Below, in pieces: positions 36,605-47,132 of a stretch of DNA of 64,000 nt (the first letter of the stretch is position 1; every line of letters starts with the position of its first letter). Both the position numbers and the translations under genes were made by a program. Source of the DNA: Sphingomonas populi (GTDB lineage: Bacteria; Pseudomonadota; Alphaproteobacteria; Sphingomonadales; Sphingomonadaceae). Location: assembly GCF_004208535.1 (NCBI RefSeq), contig NZ_SGIS01000002.1, positions 62,001 through 126,000 of the forward strand, read 5' to 3'. The notes beneath the pieces were generated by a model that made no database searches, was not told the DNA's origin, and was given only the letters and a program-made list of their open reading frames with translations.

Positions 36605-38072
36605 AGCCTCTACCTACACGATCACAGGCGAAACCGGCGACTGGGAGGTTGTGGTCGGCCTCGAAGTGCATGCGCAGGTCACGTCCAACGCCAAATTGTT
36701 CTCTGGCGCCGCCACCGCCTTCGGGGCTGAGCCGAACACGCAGGTCAGCCTCGTCGATGCGGCGATGCCGGGGATGCTGCCGGTGCCGAACCGCGAGTGC
36801 ATCCGTCAGGCGGTGCGGACCGGCATGGCGATCGACGCGCAGATCAACCGCTGGTCGCGGTTCGATCGCAAGAATTACTTCTACGCCGATCTGCCGCAGG
36901 GCTATCAGATCAGCCAGCTTTATCACCCGATCGTCGGCGAGGGCGCGATCGACATCAGCCTCGACGACAAGAATCCCGACGCTTCGGGCAAGACGATCGG
37001 CGTCGAGCGTATCCATGTCGAGCAGGATGCCGGCAAGCTGATGCACGACCAGCATCCGACGCGCAGCTACGTCGATCTCAACCGATCGGGCGTCGCACTG
37101 ATGGAGATCGTCTCCAAGCCGGACATGCGCTCGCCGCAGGAAGCGGGGGCGTATCTCGCCAAGCTGCGCTCGATCCTGCGGTATGTCGGGTCGTGCGACG
37201 GCAATATGGATCAGGGATCGATGCGCGCCGACGTCAACGTGTCGGTGCGCAAGCCGGGCGAGCCGTTCGGCACGCGGACCGAGACCAAGAACGTCAACTC
37301 GGTGCGCTTCGTGATGGCGGTGGTCGAGCAGGAGGCCAAGCGTCAGGTCGAAGTGCTCGAAAGCGGTGGCCGGATCGTTCAGGAAACGCGGCTGTACGAC
37401 CCCGATCGCAACGAGACGCGATCGATGCGGTCGAAGGAAGACGCGCACGATTATCGCTACTTCCCCGATCCCGATCTGCTGCCGGTCGAACTCGACGACG
37501 CGTTCCTGGCGGAATGCCGCGCAAGCCTGCCCGAACTGCCCGACGCCAAGCGCAAGCGCTACGAGGCCGGCGGCATCACGCCGTATCAGGCGGCGGTGCT
37601 GACGGCGGAAGTCGAGGCGGCGCGCTGGTTCGATGCGCTGCTCGAGGCGGGCGCCAAGCCGGTTGCGGCGGCGAATTGGACGACATCGGAACTGTTCGGC
37701 GCGCTCAACCGCACGGGCAAGAGCATCGAGACCTCGCCGGTCAGCCCGTCGCAGGCGGCGGAGCTGTTGGGCCTGGTCGCTGACGGCACGCTGTCGGGCA
37801 CGCTCGCCAAGCAGGTGTTCGAGATCATGCTTGAAACCGGGCAGGGCGCGAACGCGATCGTCGAGGAGCGTGGCCTCAAGCAGACCAGCGATACCGGCGC
37901 GATCGAGGCGGTGATCGCCGACGTGCTCGCCAAGAACGCCGACAAGGTCGCGCAGTTCAAGGGTGGCAAGGAGGCGCTGTTCGGCTTCTTCGTCGGCCAG
38001 ACGATGAAGGCGATGGGCGGCAAGGCCAACCCGCAGGTCGTCAACGAACTGCTCAAGACGGCGCTGGCATGA
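36597..38072 (+). CDS. gatB: Asp/Glu-tRNA amidotransferase subunit B
   Basis: GatB (491 residues) binds the mischarged tRNA, activates the acyl group with ATP and receives ammonia from GatA. The start [24 protein letters not shown], and then [12 protein letters not shown] and [19 protein letters not shown], are the family signatures. The C-terminal YqeY-like tail ends [14 protein letters not shown]. The start overlaps vapC by eight bases; the next gene overlaps its stop by four. Confidence 0.97.
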   Translation: MTEASTYTITGETGDWEVVVGLEVHAQVTSNAKLFSGAATAFGAEPNTQVSLVDAAMPGMLPVPNRECIRQAVRTGMAIDAQINRWSRFDRKNYFYADLPQGYQISQLYHPIVGEGAIDISLDDKNPDASGKTIGVERIHVEQDAGKLMHDQHPTRSYVDLNRSGVALMEIVSKPDMRSPQEAGAYLAKLRSILRYVGSCDGNMDQGSMRADVNVSVRKPGEPFGTRTETKNVNSVRFVMAVVEQEAKRQVEVLESGGRIVQETRLYDPDRNETRSMRSKEDAHDYRYFPDPDLLPVELDDAFLAECRASLPELPDAKRKRYEAGGITPYQAAVLTAEVEAARWFDALLEAGAKPVAAANWTTSELFGALNRTGKSIETSPVSPSQAAELLGLVADGTLSGTLAKQVFEIMLETGQGANAIVEERGLKQTSDTGAIEAVIADVLAKNADKVAQFKGGKEALFGFFVGQTMKAMGGKANPQVVNELLKTALA

Positions 38073-38698
38073 TGCGGCGGCTGGTGATGGCTGGACTGCT
38101 GGCGGCGCTCGCGCTGCCGGCGGCTGCGCAAACCAGCCCCGCGCCGCTCGCGACGCCCGCCTCCGCGCTGCCGCGGGTCGCGCTGGAGACGAGCGCTGGG
38201 TGGATCGTGATCGAAGTGGAGACGGTCAAGGCGCCGGTCACCGCCGCGAACTTCCTGCGCTACGTCGATCAGAAGAAGCTCGACGGCATCGTTTTCTATC
38301 GCACCGTGAAAGTCGCCGATCGCTTCGGGTTCGTCCAGTTCGGCACCGATGGCGACGCCAAGCGCACGCTGCCGCCGATCAAGCATGAACCGACCAGCGA
38401 AACCGGCCTGCACCATACCGAAGGGACGATTTCGGTCGCCCGGCTCGGGCTCGGCACCGCACGCGGCGATTTCACGATCAGCGTCGGCGATCAGACGCCG
38501 TCGCTCGACGCCGGACATGGCCAGCCGGCGGATGGCCAAGGCTATGCCGCGTTCGGCCATGTCGTCGAGGGGATGGACGTGGTGGTGAAGATCCTCGACG
38601 CGCCGGTCTCGCCGACCGCGACGCGGCGCGGCGCGTTCCAGGGGCAAGTGCCCGAAGCACCCATCACGGTGGTGAGCGCGCGGCGGGTGAAGGACTGA
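38069..38698 (+). CDS. Exported peptidyl-prolyl cis-trans isomerase (cyclophilin type)
   Basis: A 209-residue cyclophilin-like protein. A clear signal peptide ([21 protein letters not shown]) sends it to the periplasm, where it would assist protein folding. [17 protein letters not shown] and [23 protein letters not shown] align with the cyclophilin core. The segment between is reduced compared with classic PpiA. Start ATG overlaps the gatB stop. Confidence 0.88.
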   Translation: MMRRLVMAGLLAALALPAAAQTSPAPLATPASALPRVALETSAGWIVIEVETVKAPVTAANFLRYVDQKKLDGIVFYRTVKVADRFGFVQFGTDGDAKRTLPPIKHEPTSETGLHHTEGTISVARLGLGTARGDFTISVGDQTPSLDAGHGQPADGQGYAAFGHVVEGMDVVVKILDAPVSPTATRRGAFQGQVPEAPITVVSARRVKD

Positions 38699-38765
38699 CG
38701 GCACCAGTTGCCCTGACCGGCGCCGCCGCCTAGACCCACCCAAGGCATATCTGTGGGGATGAAGG

Positions 38766-40448
38766 TTGGCGATTGAGCGACCAAAGGGCTGGCGGCTGTT
38801 CGTCGCGGCGCTCAAGACACGAAAATCGGCATCGATGCTGGCGCTGGGCTTCTCCTCGGGGTTGCCGTTCGCGCTGCTGATCGGAACGCTCAACGCATGG
38901 CTGGGCGAAGTCGGCATCACGCTCGCCACGATCGGCGTGCTGTCGTGGATCGGCCTCGCCACCGCGTTCAGTTTCCTGTGGTCGCCGCTGGTCGATCGGC
39001 TGCGTTTGCCGCTGCTCGGGCGGCTGGGGCGGCGCAAGAGCTGGATCGTGCTGTGCCAGGCGATCATCATCATCGCCTTTCTCGGGCTGGTGACGACCAA
39101 CCCCGCTATCGATATAGGCCATTTCGCGGCGTTCGCCTTCCTCGGCGCGGTCGCGTTTGCGACTCAGGACATCGCGATTAACGGCTGGCGGATCGACGTC
39201 GCCGACGAGACGACACCGGTCGAAGTGCTTTCGGCGATCAACCAGCTCGGTTTCCGGCTGGCGAGCATCGTCGGCGGCGCCATCGCGCTGTATATGGCGT
39301 CGCGCATGTCATGGCCGACCGTGTATCTGGTCATGGCGGGGGTGATGACGCTGATGCTCCTGCTCGCGCTCGCCGCGCCCGATACGTTGCGCCCTTCGAA
39401 CGCGGCGGTCGATGCCCTGTCCGATGCGGGCGAGGTCAAGCCGAGGCTGCGGGCGGTGGCGCTGCTGATCGTCGGCGCGAGCTGGACATGGGCGATCGTG
39501 ACATTGGTCAGCTTCATGGTCTCGATGCTGGCCGAGCCGGTGCCGGGTGTGCCAAGGCCGTCGCCGGCGGATTTCCTCAAATTCTACGGCCCGGCGATCG
39601 TCGTCGCAACGGTGCTGGTGCCGCTTGGCGTTGCGGGCTGGGTCAACTGGCTCAAGGCGCGCGGGCATGGCGTACAGACTGAGGCCGACACCACGCACTT
39701 CCCGTTTCGGACGGTGGCGAACCATATTTACGGCGCGCTGATCGCGCCGCTCGCCGACCTTGCCGAGCGGCTCGGCTGGGGCGTGCTGATCGTGATCGGG
39801 CTGATCCTCACCTATGCGCTCTGTTACAACGTGTGGGCCTCGTTCGCGTACCCGTTCTACCTCGATTTCCTGCACTACACCAAGGACGAGGTGGCGTTCG
39901 CCTCCAAGGTGTTCGGCATCATCATGACGATCTTCGGCACCGCGCTCGGTGGCTTCCTGTTCGTCAAGGTCGGGCGTTTCCCGACCGTGCTGGTCGGCGC
40001 GATCCTGCCGATCTTCGGCAATTTCCTCTACGCCGATCTCGCCGACGGGGCGCCCTATATCGATATGGTGCTGGGCGCGCTCCAGCTCGACCATCTCGCG
40101 GTCGCGCTCGGCAGTGACGAGCGGATGGCGCGGCTGCTGCTGACGATCTGCTACGAAAACGTCTCGACCGGACTCGCGCTGGCGGCGTTCGTCGCGTACC
40201 TTTCGAGCATCGTCAGCAAGAAGTTCGCCGCCGTGCAATATGCGGTGCTTTCGTCGCTGACCTTCCTGATCGGATCGCTCGGGCGCGGGCTGGCCGGCGA
40301 GATGTTCGACAAGCTCGGCTATGCGACGGTGTTCCGCTATGTCGCGGCGGTCGGGCTGCTGGCGATTGTGTTCGTGCTGCTTGAATGGTGGCGCGCGTCG
40401 CGGGTCGCACGCGCCGCCGAAGCCGGGGGCACGGGCGAGGCGGCCTGA
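38766..40448 (+). CDS. ampG: AmpG-like MFS muropeptide permease
   Basis: A 560-residue inner-membrane transporter with about 14 helices, resembling AmpG, which imports anhydro-muropeptides for cell-wall recycling. The N-terminus reads MLALGFSSGLPFALLIGTLNAWLGEVG, a hallmark of the family. Later ATQDIAINGWRIDV and the long central region match too. The start TTG 38766 has GGGG about eight bases before; no ATG gives a full first helix. A short coupled gene pair follows. Confidence 0.88.
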   Translation: MAIERPKGWRLFVAALKTRKSASMLALGFSSGLPFALLIGTLNAWLGEVGITLATIGVLSWIGLATAFSFLWSPLVDRLRLPLLGRLGRRKSWIVLCQAIIIIAFLGLVTTNPAIDIGHFAAFAFLGAVAFATQDIAINGWRIDVADETTPVEVLSAINQLGFRLASIVGGAIALYMASRMSWPTVYLVMAGVMTLMLLLALAAPDTLRPSNAAVDALSDAGEVKPRLRAVALLIVGASWTWAIVTLVSFMVSMLAEPVPGVPRPSPADFLKFYGPAIVVATVLVPLGVAGWVNWLKARGHGVQTEADTTHFPFRTVANHIYGALIAPLADLAERLGWGVLIVIGLILTYALCYNVWASFAYPFYLDFLHYTKDEVAFASKVFGIIMTIFGTALGGFLFVKVGRFPTVLVGAILPIFGNFLYADLADGAPYIDMVLGALQLDHLAVALGSDERMARLLLTICYENVSTGLALAAFVAYLSSIVSKKFAAVQYAVLSSLTFLIGSLGRGLAGEMFDKLGYATVFRYVAAVGLLAIVFVLLEWWRASRVARAAEAGGTGEAA

Positions 40449-40451
40449 GCG

Positions 40452-40631
40452 ATGCACGTTCTGCCCTTCATGGTCGTGTTCTGGGTTATCCGCGCGATCT
40501 ACCGCTGGACGCAGCGCAGTTACGTCGAGGGTCGAGCGCCTGCTCCCGACGTTGAATGCGATTCACCGTCCGCCGCCGTGGGACTGCCGCCGCGTCCGCC
40601 GCTTGGCGATTATCGGGGAGATTTGGCGTGA
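40452..40631 (+). CDS. 59-residue small membrane protein, hypothetical
   Basis: The frame starts MHVLPFMVVFWVIRAIYR, a likely membrane helix with a basic flank. It ends with a Pro-rich tail and YRGDLA. It begins three bases after the ampG stop and its TGA overlaps the GTG of the next gene (GTGA), the geometry of a coupled operon. GAGGCGG lies upstream of the ATG. I recognise no family. It is short enough to escape most gene callers. Confidence 0.55.
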   Translation: MHVLPFMVVFWVIRAIYRWTQRSYVEGRAPAPDVECDSPSAAVGLPPRPPLGDYRGDLA

Positions 40632-41371
40632 TCGTATATTTGCTCGTCCTCGCCATCCAGATCGCGTGCGTGGTCGATGTCATCCGCAACGGTCGCAATC
40701 AGCTCTGGATCATGGCGTTGGTATTCCTGCCGGTCGCCAGCACGGTCGCTTATGTCATCGTCGAGGTGCTGCCGCGATTGCAGAACAACCGCCACGTCCG
40801 CACCGCGCGCGCCAACGTTTCGGCCGCGCTCGACCCGGAGCGCGAGATCCGCGCCGCGCGTGCCGCGCTCGACATGACCGACACCGCAGCGAATCGCTTG
40901 CGGATGGCCGATGCGCTCACCGCACTCGGCCGGCACGACGAGGCGCTGCCTTATTATCGCGAGGCGATCGCTCGCGGCCCTAGCGACATGCGTACCGGGG
41001 AGAAACTGGCGCGCGCGCAGTTCGAGACCGGGGATGCGAAGGGCGCGCTGGAGACGCTCGACGCCAATCCGCCCGCCAGCGCGCAGAGCGACCGCGACCG
41101 GCAGGGGCTGCTGCGCGCACGCATCTTCGAGGCGCTCGGACGCACGGACGAGGCGATTGCGTTGTTCGACGATCTCATCACGCGCTTGCCGGGCGAGGAG
41201 GGGCGGTGCCGGTATGCCGCGTTGCTGATCGAACAGGGGCAGGTCCGCCGCGCCCGCGAGGTGCTGGAGGAGGTCGAAAGCCGGATGCGGCTGCTCACCC
41301 GCCAGCAGCGCGCCGCCGAGGCAGACATGTACCGCTGGGCGACGGAGCGGCTGCGCGAATTGCGGGGCTGA
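40628..41371 (+). CDS. TPR protein with N-terminal PLDc_N-like membrane segment
   Basis: A 247-residue protein. Two membrane helices at the start (YLLVLAIQIACVVDVIRNG, then LWIMALVFLPVASTVAYVIV) resemble the phospholipase D nuclease N-terminal module. About 180 residues of TPR-like helical repeats follow (NRLRMADALTALGRHDEALPYYREAI and similar). It is probably an inner-membrane scaffold with a cytoplasmic TPR domain. GTG 40628 overlaps the stop of the 59-residue frame. The open frame from 40556 is not used, as no signal or motif lies there. Confidence 0.8.
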   Translation: MIVYLLVLAIQIACVVDVIRNGRNQLWIMALVFLPVASTVAYVIVEVLPRLQNNRHVRTARANVSAALDPEREIRAARAALDMTDTAANRLRMADALTALGRHDEALPYYREAIARGPSDMRTGEKLARAQFETGDAKGALETLDANPPASAQSDRDRQGLLRARIFEALGRTDEAIALFDDLITRLPGEEGRCRYAALLIEQGQVRRAREVLEEVESRMRLLTRQQRAAEADMYRWATERLRELRG

Positions 41372-41388
41372 TCGACGCGCCCGGGCGG

Positions 41389-41817
41389 TCACCCCCGCCC
41401 GATCGGGTGCCCCGCATCCGCGAACGCCGCCGCAACCGCCGTCGTGCTGGCCAGTACGCCATCGACGCGCCGCATGCCGAGCAGGTCGGCGAGCAGCAAA
41501 GCCGCCGCCGCCGGTTCGCGCTCGACGCGCGCGAGGATGGTCAGCATCGCCGCCTCAGCGTGGGTGATCCGGTTGAAGCAGCACGGCGCGATCGCGATCG
41601 TGACGCTGGTCTGGGTCGCGACATCGGCCATCAGCGCGCGCATCACCATCAGCGGGCGGCGATACGCCGTGCCGAACGCGCGCAGCATCGCGTGGGCGGC
41701 GTTCGCGTCGTTGAGGCCGTGCGCGCCCATCCGGCGGAAGGCGAACAGGAACAGGCGGGCATGGTCGCATGCCGGCATGTCTTGAAGCGTCAGTGCGGTG
41801 GTCGGGGCGATCGTCAT
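41389..41817 (-). CDS. Small conserved protein (DUF6628-like)
   Basis: A 142-residue, mostly helical protein. It reads DHARLFLFAFRRMGAHGLNDANAAHAML and TIAIAPCCFNRITHAEAAML. I believe similar proteins are annotated as DUF6628 in sphingomonads, but this is from memory. No signal peptide, membrane helix or catalytic motif is evident. Conserved Cys-Cys-Phe near the middle could bind metal. AGGAGA precedes ATG 41817; the frame to 41877 is longer but lacks a site. It is convergent with the TPR gene. Confidence 0.65.
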   Translation of the reverse strand: MTIAPTTALTLQDMPACDHARLFLFAFRRMGAHGLNDANAAHAMLRAFGTAYRRPLMVMRALMADVATQTSVTIAIAPCCFNRITHAEAAMLTILARVEREPAAAALLLADLLGMRRVDGVLASTTAVAAAFADAGHPIGRG

Positions 41818-41877
41818 CAACTGCTCTCCTGCGATAGAAGAGAGACTGACAAGTCCGCTATTGCAAGTCAATCGCAA

Positions 41878-43212
41878 TTAGTCGGGGCTTTGCCCATTCG
41901 CCGCGAGAACGCCTCCGGCGAGATATAGCGAGCCGAGAATCAGTACGATCGGCGGCTCGGCTGGGTCGGAGATCTGCGCGATATCGGCGAGCGCGGCGAG
42001 CACGTCATCAGCAGTATGCGCGGCGATGCCGAGCGAGCGCGCCACGCCGGCGAGCGTCGCGGGGGCGTGATGGTCGTGATCGGGCACCGGCACCGCGTAC
42101 AGCGTGGTGGCGAGCGCCGCGAAGGGCGCGAGCAGTCCGGCGACATCCTTATTAGACAGCATCCCCAGCACGAGATGCACCTCGCCGCGCCCGATGCCGG
42201 GATGCGCCAGTGACTCGAGCGTCGCCGCGATCGCGCCGGCCGCCGCAGGATTATGCCCGCCGTCGAGCCAGAGCTGGCTGCCCGGCGGGAGCAGATCGAC
42301 GAGCGGACCCGGCGCGAGCCGCTGCATCCGCGCCGGCCAGGTCGTGTCGCGCGCGGCGATGCGACAGGCTTCGCCCGGGATGTCGAGCGCGCGCTGGTGG
42401 CGCAGCATCGCCGTCGCGAGCGCGAGATTGCCGGGCTGGTGTGGCCCGGCCATGCGCGGCAGCGGCAAGGCGAGGGGGCCGGCGGCGTCCTCGTAATGGA
42501 GGTGATCGCTGACGCTGTAGCGCCAGTCGCGGGCGAGCGCGATCACGGGGGCTTGGGCGTGTTCGGCGGCGCGCGCGATGCGCCCGGTCACGCCGGGGGC
42601 ATAAGCCATCGTCACCAGCGGCACGCCGGGCTTGGCGATTCCGGCCTTCTCGGCGGCGATGTCCTCGGCCGTGTCGCCGAGGAATGCCTGATGATCGATG
42701 CCGAGTTGCGCGATGCCCGTAACAGCGGGCGCGGGGATGACGTTGGTGGCATCGAGCCGCCCGCCCAGTCCGACCTCGATGATGCACGCGTCCGCCGGCG
42801 CGCGCGCGAAGGCGAGGAAGGCGGCGGCCGTCGTCACCTCGAAGAAACTCGCGCCGATGCCGTCGGCGTGGTCGAGCACTTCGGAGAGTAGTGTCGCGAG
42901 TGCGTCGTCCTCGATCAGCTTGCCCGCGATGCGGATGCGTTCGTTGAAGCGGACGAGGTGCGGACTGGTATAGACGTGGACAGTAAGCCCCGCCGCCTCG
43001 ATCGCGGAGCGCAGGAACGCGCAGGTCGACCCCTTGCCGTTGGTGCCGGCGACATGGAACACCGGCGGCAGCCGCAGATGCGGATCGCCGAGCCGCGTGA
43101 GTAGCGCGGTGATTCGCTCCAGCCCGAGGATGTCGGCACCCGGCGAGAGCGCCCACAGCCGGTCGAGCTGGGCTTGTACGGCAGGTGCGGAGGAGGTGGC
43201 GTGATCGGGCAT
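41878..43212 (-). CDS. folC: Bifunctional folylpolyglutamate/dihydrofolate synthase
   Basis: FolC (444 residues) adds glutamate to dihydropteroate and extends folate polyglutamate tails using ATP. The P-loop HVAGTNGKGST lies at 53-63. EVGLGGRLDATNVI and LDGGHNPAAA are the Mur-ligase-family signatures. It is cytoplasmic. It follows accD on the minus strand with a strong hairpin between them, the order trp-accD-folC being common in proteobacteria. Confidence 0.96.
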   Translation of the reverse strand: MPDHATSSAPAVQAQLDRLWALSPGADILGLERITALLTRLGDPHLRLPPVFHVAGTNGKGSTCAFLRSAIEAAGLTVHVYTSPHLVRFNERIRIAGKLIEDDALATLLSEVLDHADGIGASFFEVTTAAAFLAFARAPADACIIEVGLGGRLDATNVIPAPAVTGIAQLGIDHQAFLGDTAEDIAAEKAGIAKPGVPLVTMAYAPGVTGRIARAAEHAQAPVIALARDWRYSVSDHLHYEDAAGPLALPLPRMAGPHQPGNLALATAMLRHQRALDIPGEACRIAARDTTWPARMQRLAPGPLVDLLPPGSQLWLDGGHNPAAAGAIAATLESLAHPGIGRGEVHLVLGMLSNKDVAGLLAPFAALATTLYAVPVPDHDHHAPATLAGVARSLGIAAHTADDVLAALADIAQISDPAEPPIVLILGSLYLAGGVLAANGQSPD

Positions 43213-43222
43213 ATAAATACCT

Positions 43223-43257
43223 AAAGCCCTCTCCCCGTTGGGGAGAGGGCTTTGTTT
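43223..43257 (+). terminator. Strong hairpin between accD and folC
   Basis: A 14-base perfect stem (43223-43236 with 43240-43253) encloses a 3-base loop. On the plus strand it is followed by GTTTT, giving the shape of an intrinsic terminator. Both flanking genes are on the minus strand, where the following bases (TAGGTATTTAT) are a poorer U-tract. It may act partly on accD transcripts and mainly on antisense ones. Confidence 0.6.
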
Positions 43258-43260
43258 TGG

Positions 43261-44118
43261 TTAAGCCGCCGCCTTCGCGCCGAGGAAATCGACCACGCTC
43301 GCCAGCGTCGCGCGCAGCTCTTTGCGGTGTTTGACCATGTCGAGCATGCCGTGTTCGAGCAGATATTCCGCGCGCTGGAAGCCTTCGGGCAGCTTCTCGC
43401 GGATCGTCTGTTCGATCACGCGCTGGCCAGCGAAGCCGATCAGCGCGCCCGGCTCGGCGATCTGGACGTCGCCGAGCATCGCGTAGCTCGCGGTCACGCC
43501 GCCGGTGGTGGGGTCGGTCAGCACTGCGATATAGGGCAGGCCGGCATCGTGGAGCATCTGGATCGCCACGGTCGAGCGCGGCATCTGCATCAGGCTGAGG
43601 ATACCCTCCTGCATGCGCGCGCCGCCGGCAGCGGTGAAGATGATGTACGGGCAGTTCTCCGCGATCGCCGCCTCGACGCCGCGCACGAACGCCTCGCCGA
43701 CGGCAAGCCCCATCGATCCGCCCATGAAGGCGAAATCCTGCACGCCGACGACGACCTTGAGACCTTCGATCTTGCCCTTGGCGGTGGCGAGCGCGTCGAT
43801 CTCATCGGTCGCGGCGCGCGCGGCCTTGAGCCGATCGGAGTAACGCTTGGTGTCGCGGAACTTGAGCGGGTCTTCGGGCACCTTGGGGATCGGCAGCACA
43901 GTATAGCCCGGATCAAGCGTATATTCGAAGCGCAGCGCCGGCCCGATCCGCTCATGGAAATCACAATGCGGGCAGACGTGGAGATTGTCCTCCAGTTCCT
44001 TGACGAACACCATCTGGCCGCACCCCTTGCACTTGTGCCAGAGGTTGTCGGTGCTCGTGTCGATCTTCTTGGGGACGACGAGCGACAGGGCGTTGCGAAC
44101 GTTGCTGAGCCAACTCAT
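43261..44118 (-). CDS. accD: Acetyl-CoA carboxylase carboxyltransferase subunit beta
   Basis: AccD (285 residues) with AccA transfers carboxyl from biotin to acetyl-CoA to make malonyl-CoA. The N-terminal zinc ribbon has Cys30, Cys33, Cys49 and Cys52 (HKCKGCGQM...HVCPHC). The carboxyltransferase core has [16 protein letters not shown] and [17 protein letters not shown]. It overlaps trpA by four bases, the typical trpA-accD coupling. Confidence 0.97.
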   Translation of the reverse strand: MSWLSNVRNALSLVVPKKIDTSTDNLWHKCKGCGQMVFVKELEDNLHVCPHCDFHERIGPALRFEYTLDPGYTVLPIPKVPEDPLKFRDTKRYSDRLKAARAATDEIDALATAKGKIEGLKVVVGVQDFAFMGGSMGLAVGEAFVRGVEAAIAENCPYIIFTAAGGARMQEGILSLMQMPRSTVAIQMLHDAGLPYIAVLTDPTTGGVTASYAMLGDVQIAEPGALIGFAGQRVIEQTIREKLPEGFQRAEYLLEHGMLDMVKHRKELRATLASVVDFLGAKAAA

Positions 44119-44918
44119 GCGGCGATGTCCTGACGGGCCGACGCGATGGCGGCGGCGAGGGAGGCGATATAGGCGCGCACCGGCTCGGGCGCATCGGCGC
44201 CGTGCTGTCCGACCAGCTCGACGATCGCCGAGCCGACCACGACACCATCGGCGACGCGCGCGACGGCGGCGGCCTGTTGGGGGGTGCGGATGCCGAAGCC
44301 GACTGCGACGGGCAGATCAGTCGCGGCCTTGAGCCGGGCGACCGCCTCCTCGATCGAGGCTTGCGCGGCCTGTTGCTTGCCGGTGATGCCCGCGACCGAG
44401 ACGTAATAGAGGAAGCCGGACGCGCCATCGAGCACCTGCGGCAAGCGCGCCGCATCGGTGGTGGGGGTGGCGAGGCGGATCAGGTCGATCCCCGCCGCGC
44501 GGAGTGCCGGGCCGAGGTCGGCGTCCTCCTCAGGCGGGATATCGACGCAGATCACGCCGCTCACGCCGGCATCGGCGGCGGTCGCCGCGAACCAGTCCGG
44601 TCCACGTACCGTCATCGGATTGGCATAGCCCATCAGCACCAGCGGCACGCTCGGATGGCGGTGGCGGAAGCTCTTGGCGATGGCGAACACGTCTGCGGTC
44701 TTGGTGCCGGCCGCGAAGCTGCGCAAATTGGCCGACTGGATCGCCGCGCCGTCCGCCATCGGATCGGTAAAGGGCATGCCGAGTTCGATCACGTCAGCGC
44801 CGCCCGCGACCAGCGCGTCGAGGATCGCAGGCGTGGCGTCGGGCGACGGATCGCCGGCGGTGACGAACGCGACGAGCGCGGGGCGGCCTTTGGCAAAGGC
44901 GTCCGAAAGGATGGTCAT
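44115..44918 (-). CDS. trpA: Tryptophan synthase alpha subunit
   Basis: TrpA (267 residues) cleaves indole-3-glycerol phosphate to indole and glyceraldehyde 3-phosphate. [15 protein letters not shown] carries the catalytic Glu and Asp. [13 protein letters not shown] and [31 protein letters not shown] bind phosphate. It lies downstream of trpB but is separated by a 65-residue membrane protein gene with which it overlaps by four bases. Confidence 0.97.
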   Translation of the reverse strand: MTILSDAFAKGRPALVAFVTAGDPSPDATPAILDALVAGGADVIELGMPFTDPMADGAAIQSANLRSFAAGTKTADVFAIAKSFRHRHPSVPLVLMGYANPMTVRGPDWFAATAADAGVSGVICVDIPPEEDADLGPALRAAGIDLIRLATPTTDAARLPQVLDGASGFLYYVSVAGITGKQQAAQASIEEAVARLKAATDLPVAVGFGIRTPQQAAAVARVADGVVVGSAIVELVGQHGADAPEPVRAYIASLAAAIASARQDIAA

Positions 44919-45108
44919 CGACGCCCCCGCGATTGCGCGACGATCTGTGAGACAGCACCGACGATGGCGCCCGTCGCGAGCGCTTCACCGAGGCGCGGCG
45001 CGCGCAAGCCCCAGTTGGCGAAGCCCAGCCCGTATTGAGTGATTTCGCGGACGAGCGCCGCAGTTATCGCGCCGACGACGATCCCGGTGAGAAGATTTCG
45101 CACGCTGA

Positions 45109-45112
<4 letters not shown>
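44915..45112 (-). CDS. 65-residue membrane protein between trpB and trpA, hypothetical
   Basis: The protein starts [24 protein letters not shown] second hydrophobic stretch follows ([15 protein letters not shown]), and the end is basic (QSRGRR). It overlaps trpB upstream and trpA downstream by four bases each (ATGA), so it is read as part of the same coupled unit. I recognise no family. A helical hairpin in the inner membrane is likely. Confidence 0.75.
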
Positions 45113-46338
<1,226 letters not shown>

Positions 46339-46394
46339 AGACGCGAGGCCTTAAAGCGGGGCGAGCGCGCTGTCACGCCCCCGCCGTCGCGCGT

Positions 46395-47033
46395 TCAGGC
46401 GGTTCGGATCGCTTCCAGAAACGCCCTAACCTTGGCCACGTCCTTCACGCCGGCTGCGCTTTCGACGCCGGAGGACACATCGACCAGAGTCGCGCCGGTG
46501 CGGGTGGTCGCGTCGCGCACATTGGCCGGATCGAGTCCGCCCGACAGCGCCCACGGCAGCGGATGGCGGAAGCCGTCGAGCAGGCTCCAGTCGAACCGCA
46601 CCCCCATGCCGCCGGGCAGCGCCGCGCCGGGTGGGGTCTTGGCGTCGTAGAGGATGCGGTCGGCCGCGCCCATGAAGCTGGCGGCGGCGGCGAGGTCCAG
46701 CCGGGTGCGGACGGCGACGGCGGCCCAGATTTCGCGGCCCGTCTTCGCGCGGATCGCGGCGGCGCGGGCGGGGCTGGTGTTGTGGAGTTGCAGCGCGTCG
46801 AGCTGCCCCGCGTCGACCACCGATTCGATCAGCGCGTCGTCGGGATCGACCAGCACGCCGACCCGGGCGACATGCGCCGGCACACGCGCGGCGAGCTGCG
46901 CCGCCAGATCGCGCGAAAGGTTGCGCGGCGAGGGCGCGAAGAACACGAACCCGACATGGCTCGCCCCGCCAGCGATGGCGGCGTCGAGCGTGGCCGGCGT
47001 TGACAGGCCGCAAATCTTGGCGGTGGTGGGCAT
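46395..47033 (-). CDS. trpF: Phosphoribosylanthranilate isomerase
   Basis: TrpF (212 residues) isomerises N-(5-phosphoribosyl)anthranilate in tryptophan synthesis. KICGLSTPATLDAAIAGGASHVGFVFF contains the catalytic Cys8. Then LQLHNTSP, the PWALSGGLDPANV phosphate site and VDVSSGVESAAGVKD follow. ATG 47033 with AAAGAG upstream is preferred over the longer frame from 47069. It is the first gene of the trp block and is divergent from radA. Confidence 0.95.
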   Translation of the reverse strand: MPTTAKICGLSTPATLDAAIAGGASHVGFVFFAPSPRNLSRDLAAQLAARVPAHVARVGVLVDPDDALIESVVDAGQLDALQLHNTSPARAAAIRAKTGREIWAAVAVRTRLDLAAAASFMGAADRILYDAKTPPGAALPGGMGVRFDWSLLDGFRHPLPWALSGGLDPANVRDATTRTGATLVDVSSGVESAAGVKDVAKVRAFLEAIRTA

Positions 47034-47132
47034 GGCCGGCTCTTTCCCGACTTTGCGAGCGGTGTCCATCCTCGGCTCTGCGCGGTGGAGAATTTTGTTC
47101 CCCTATCGTTCCGGTTTGGCTAATATGCCCAC

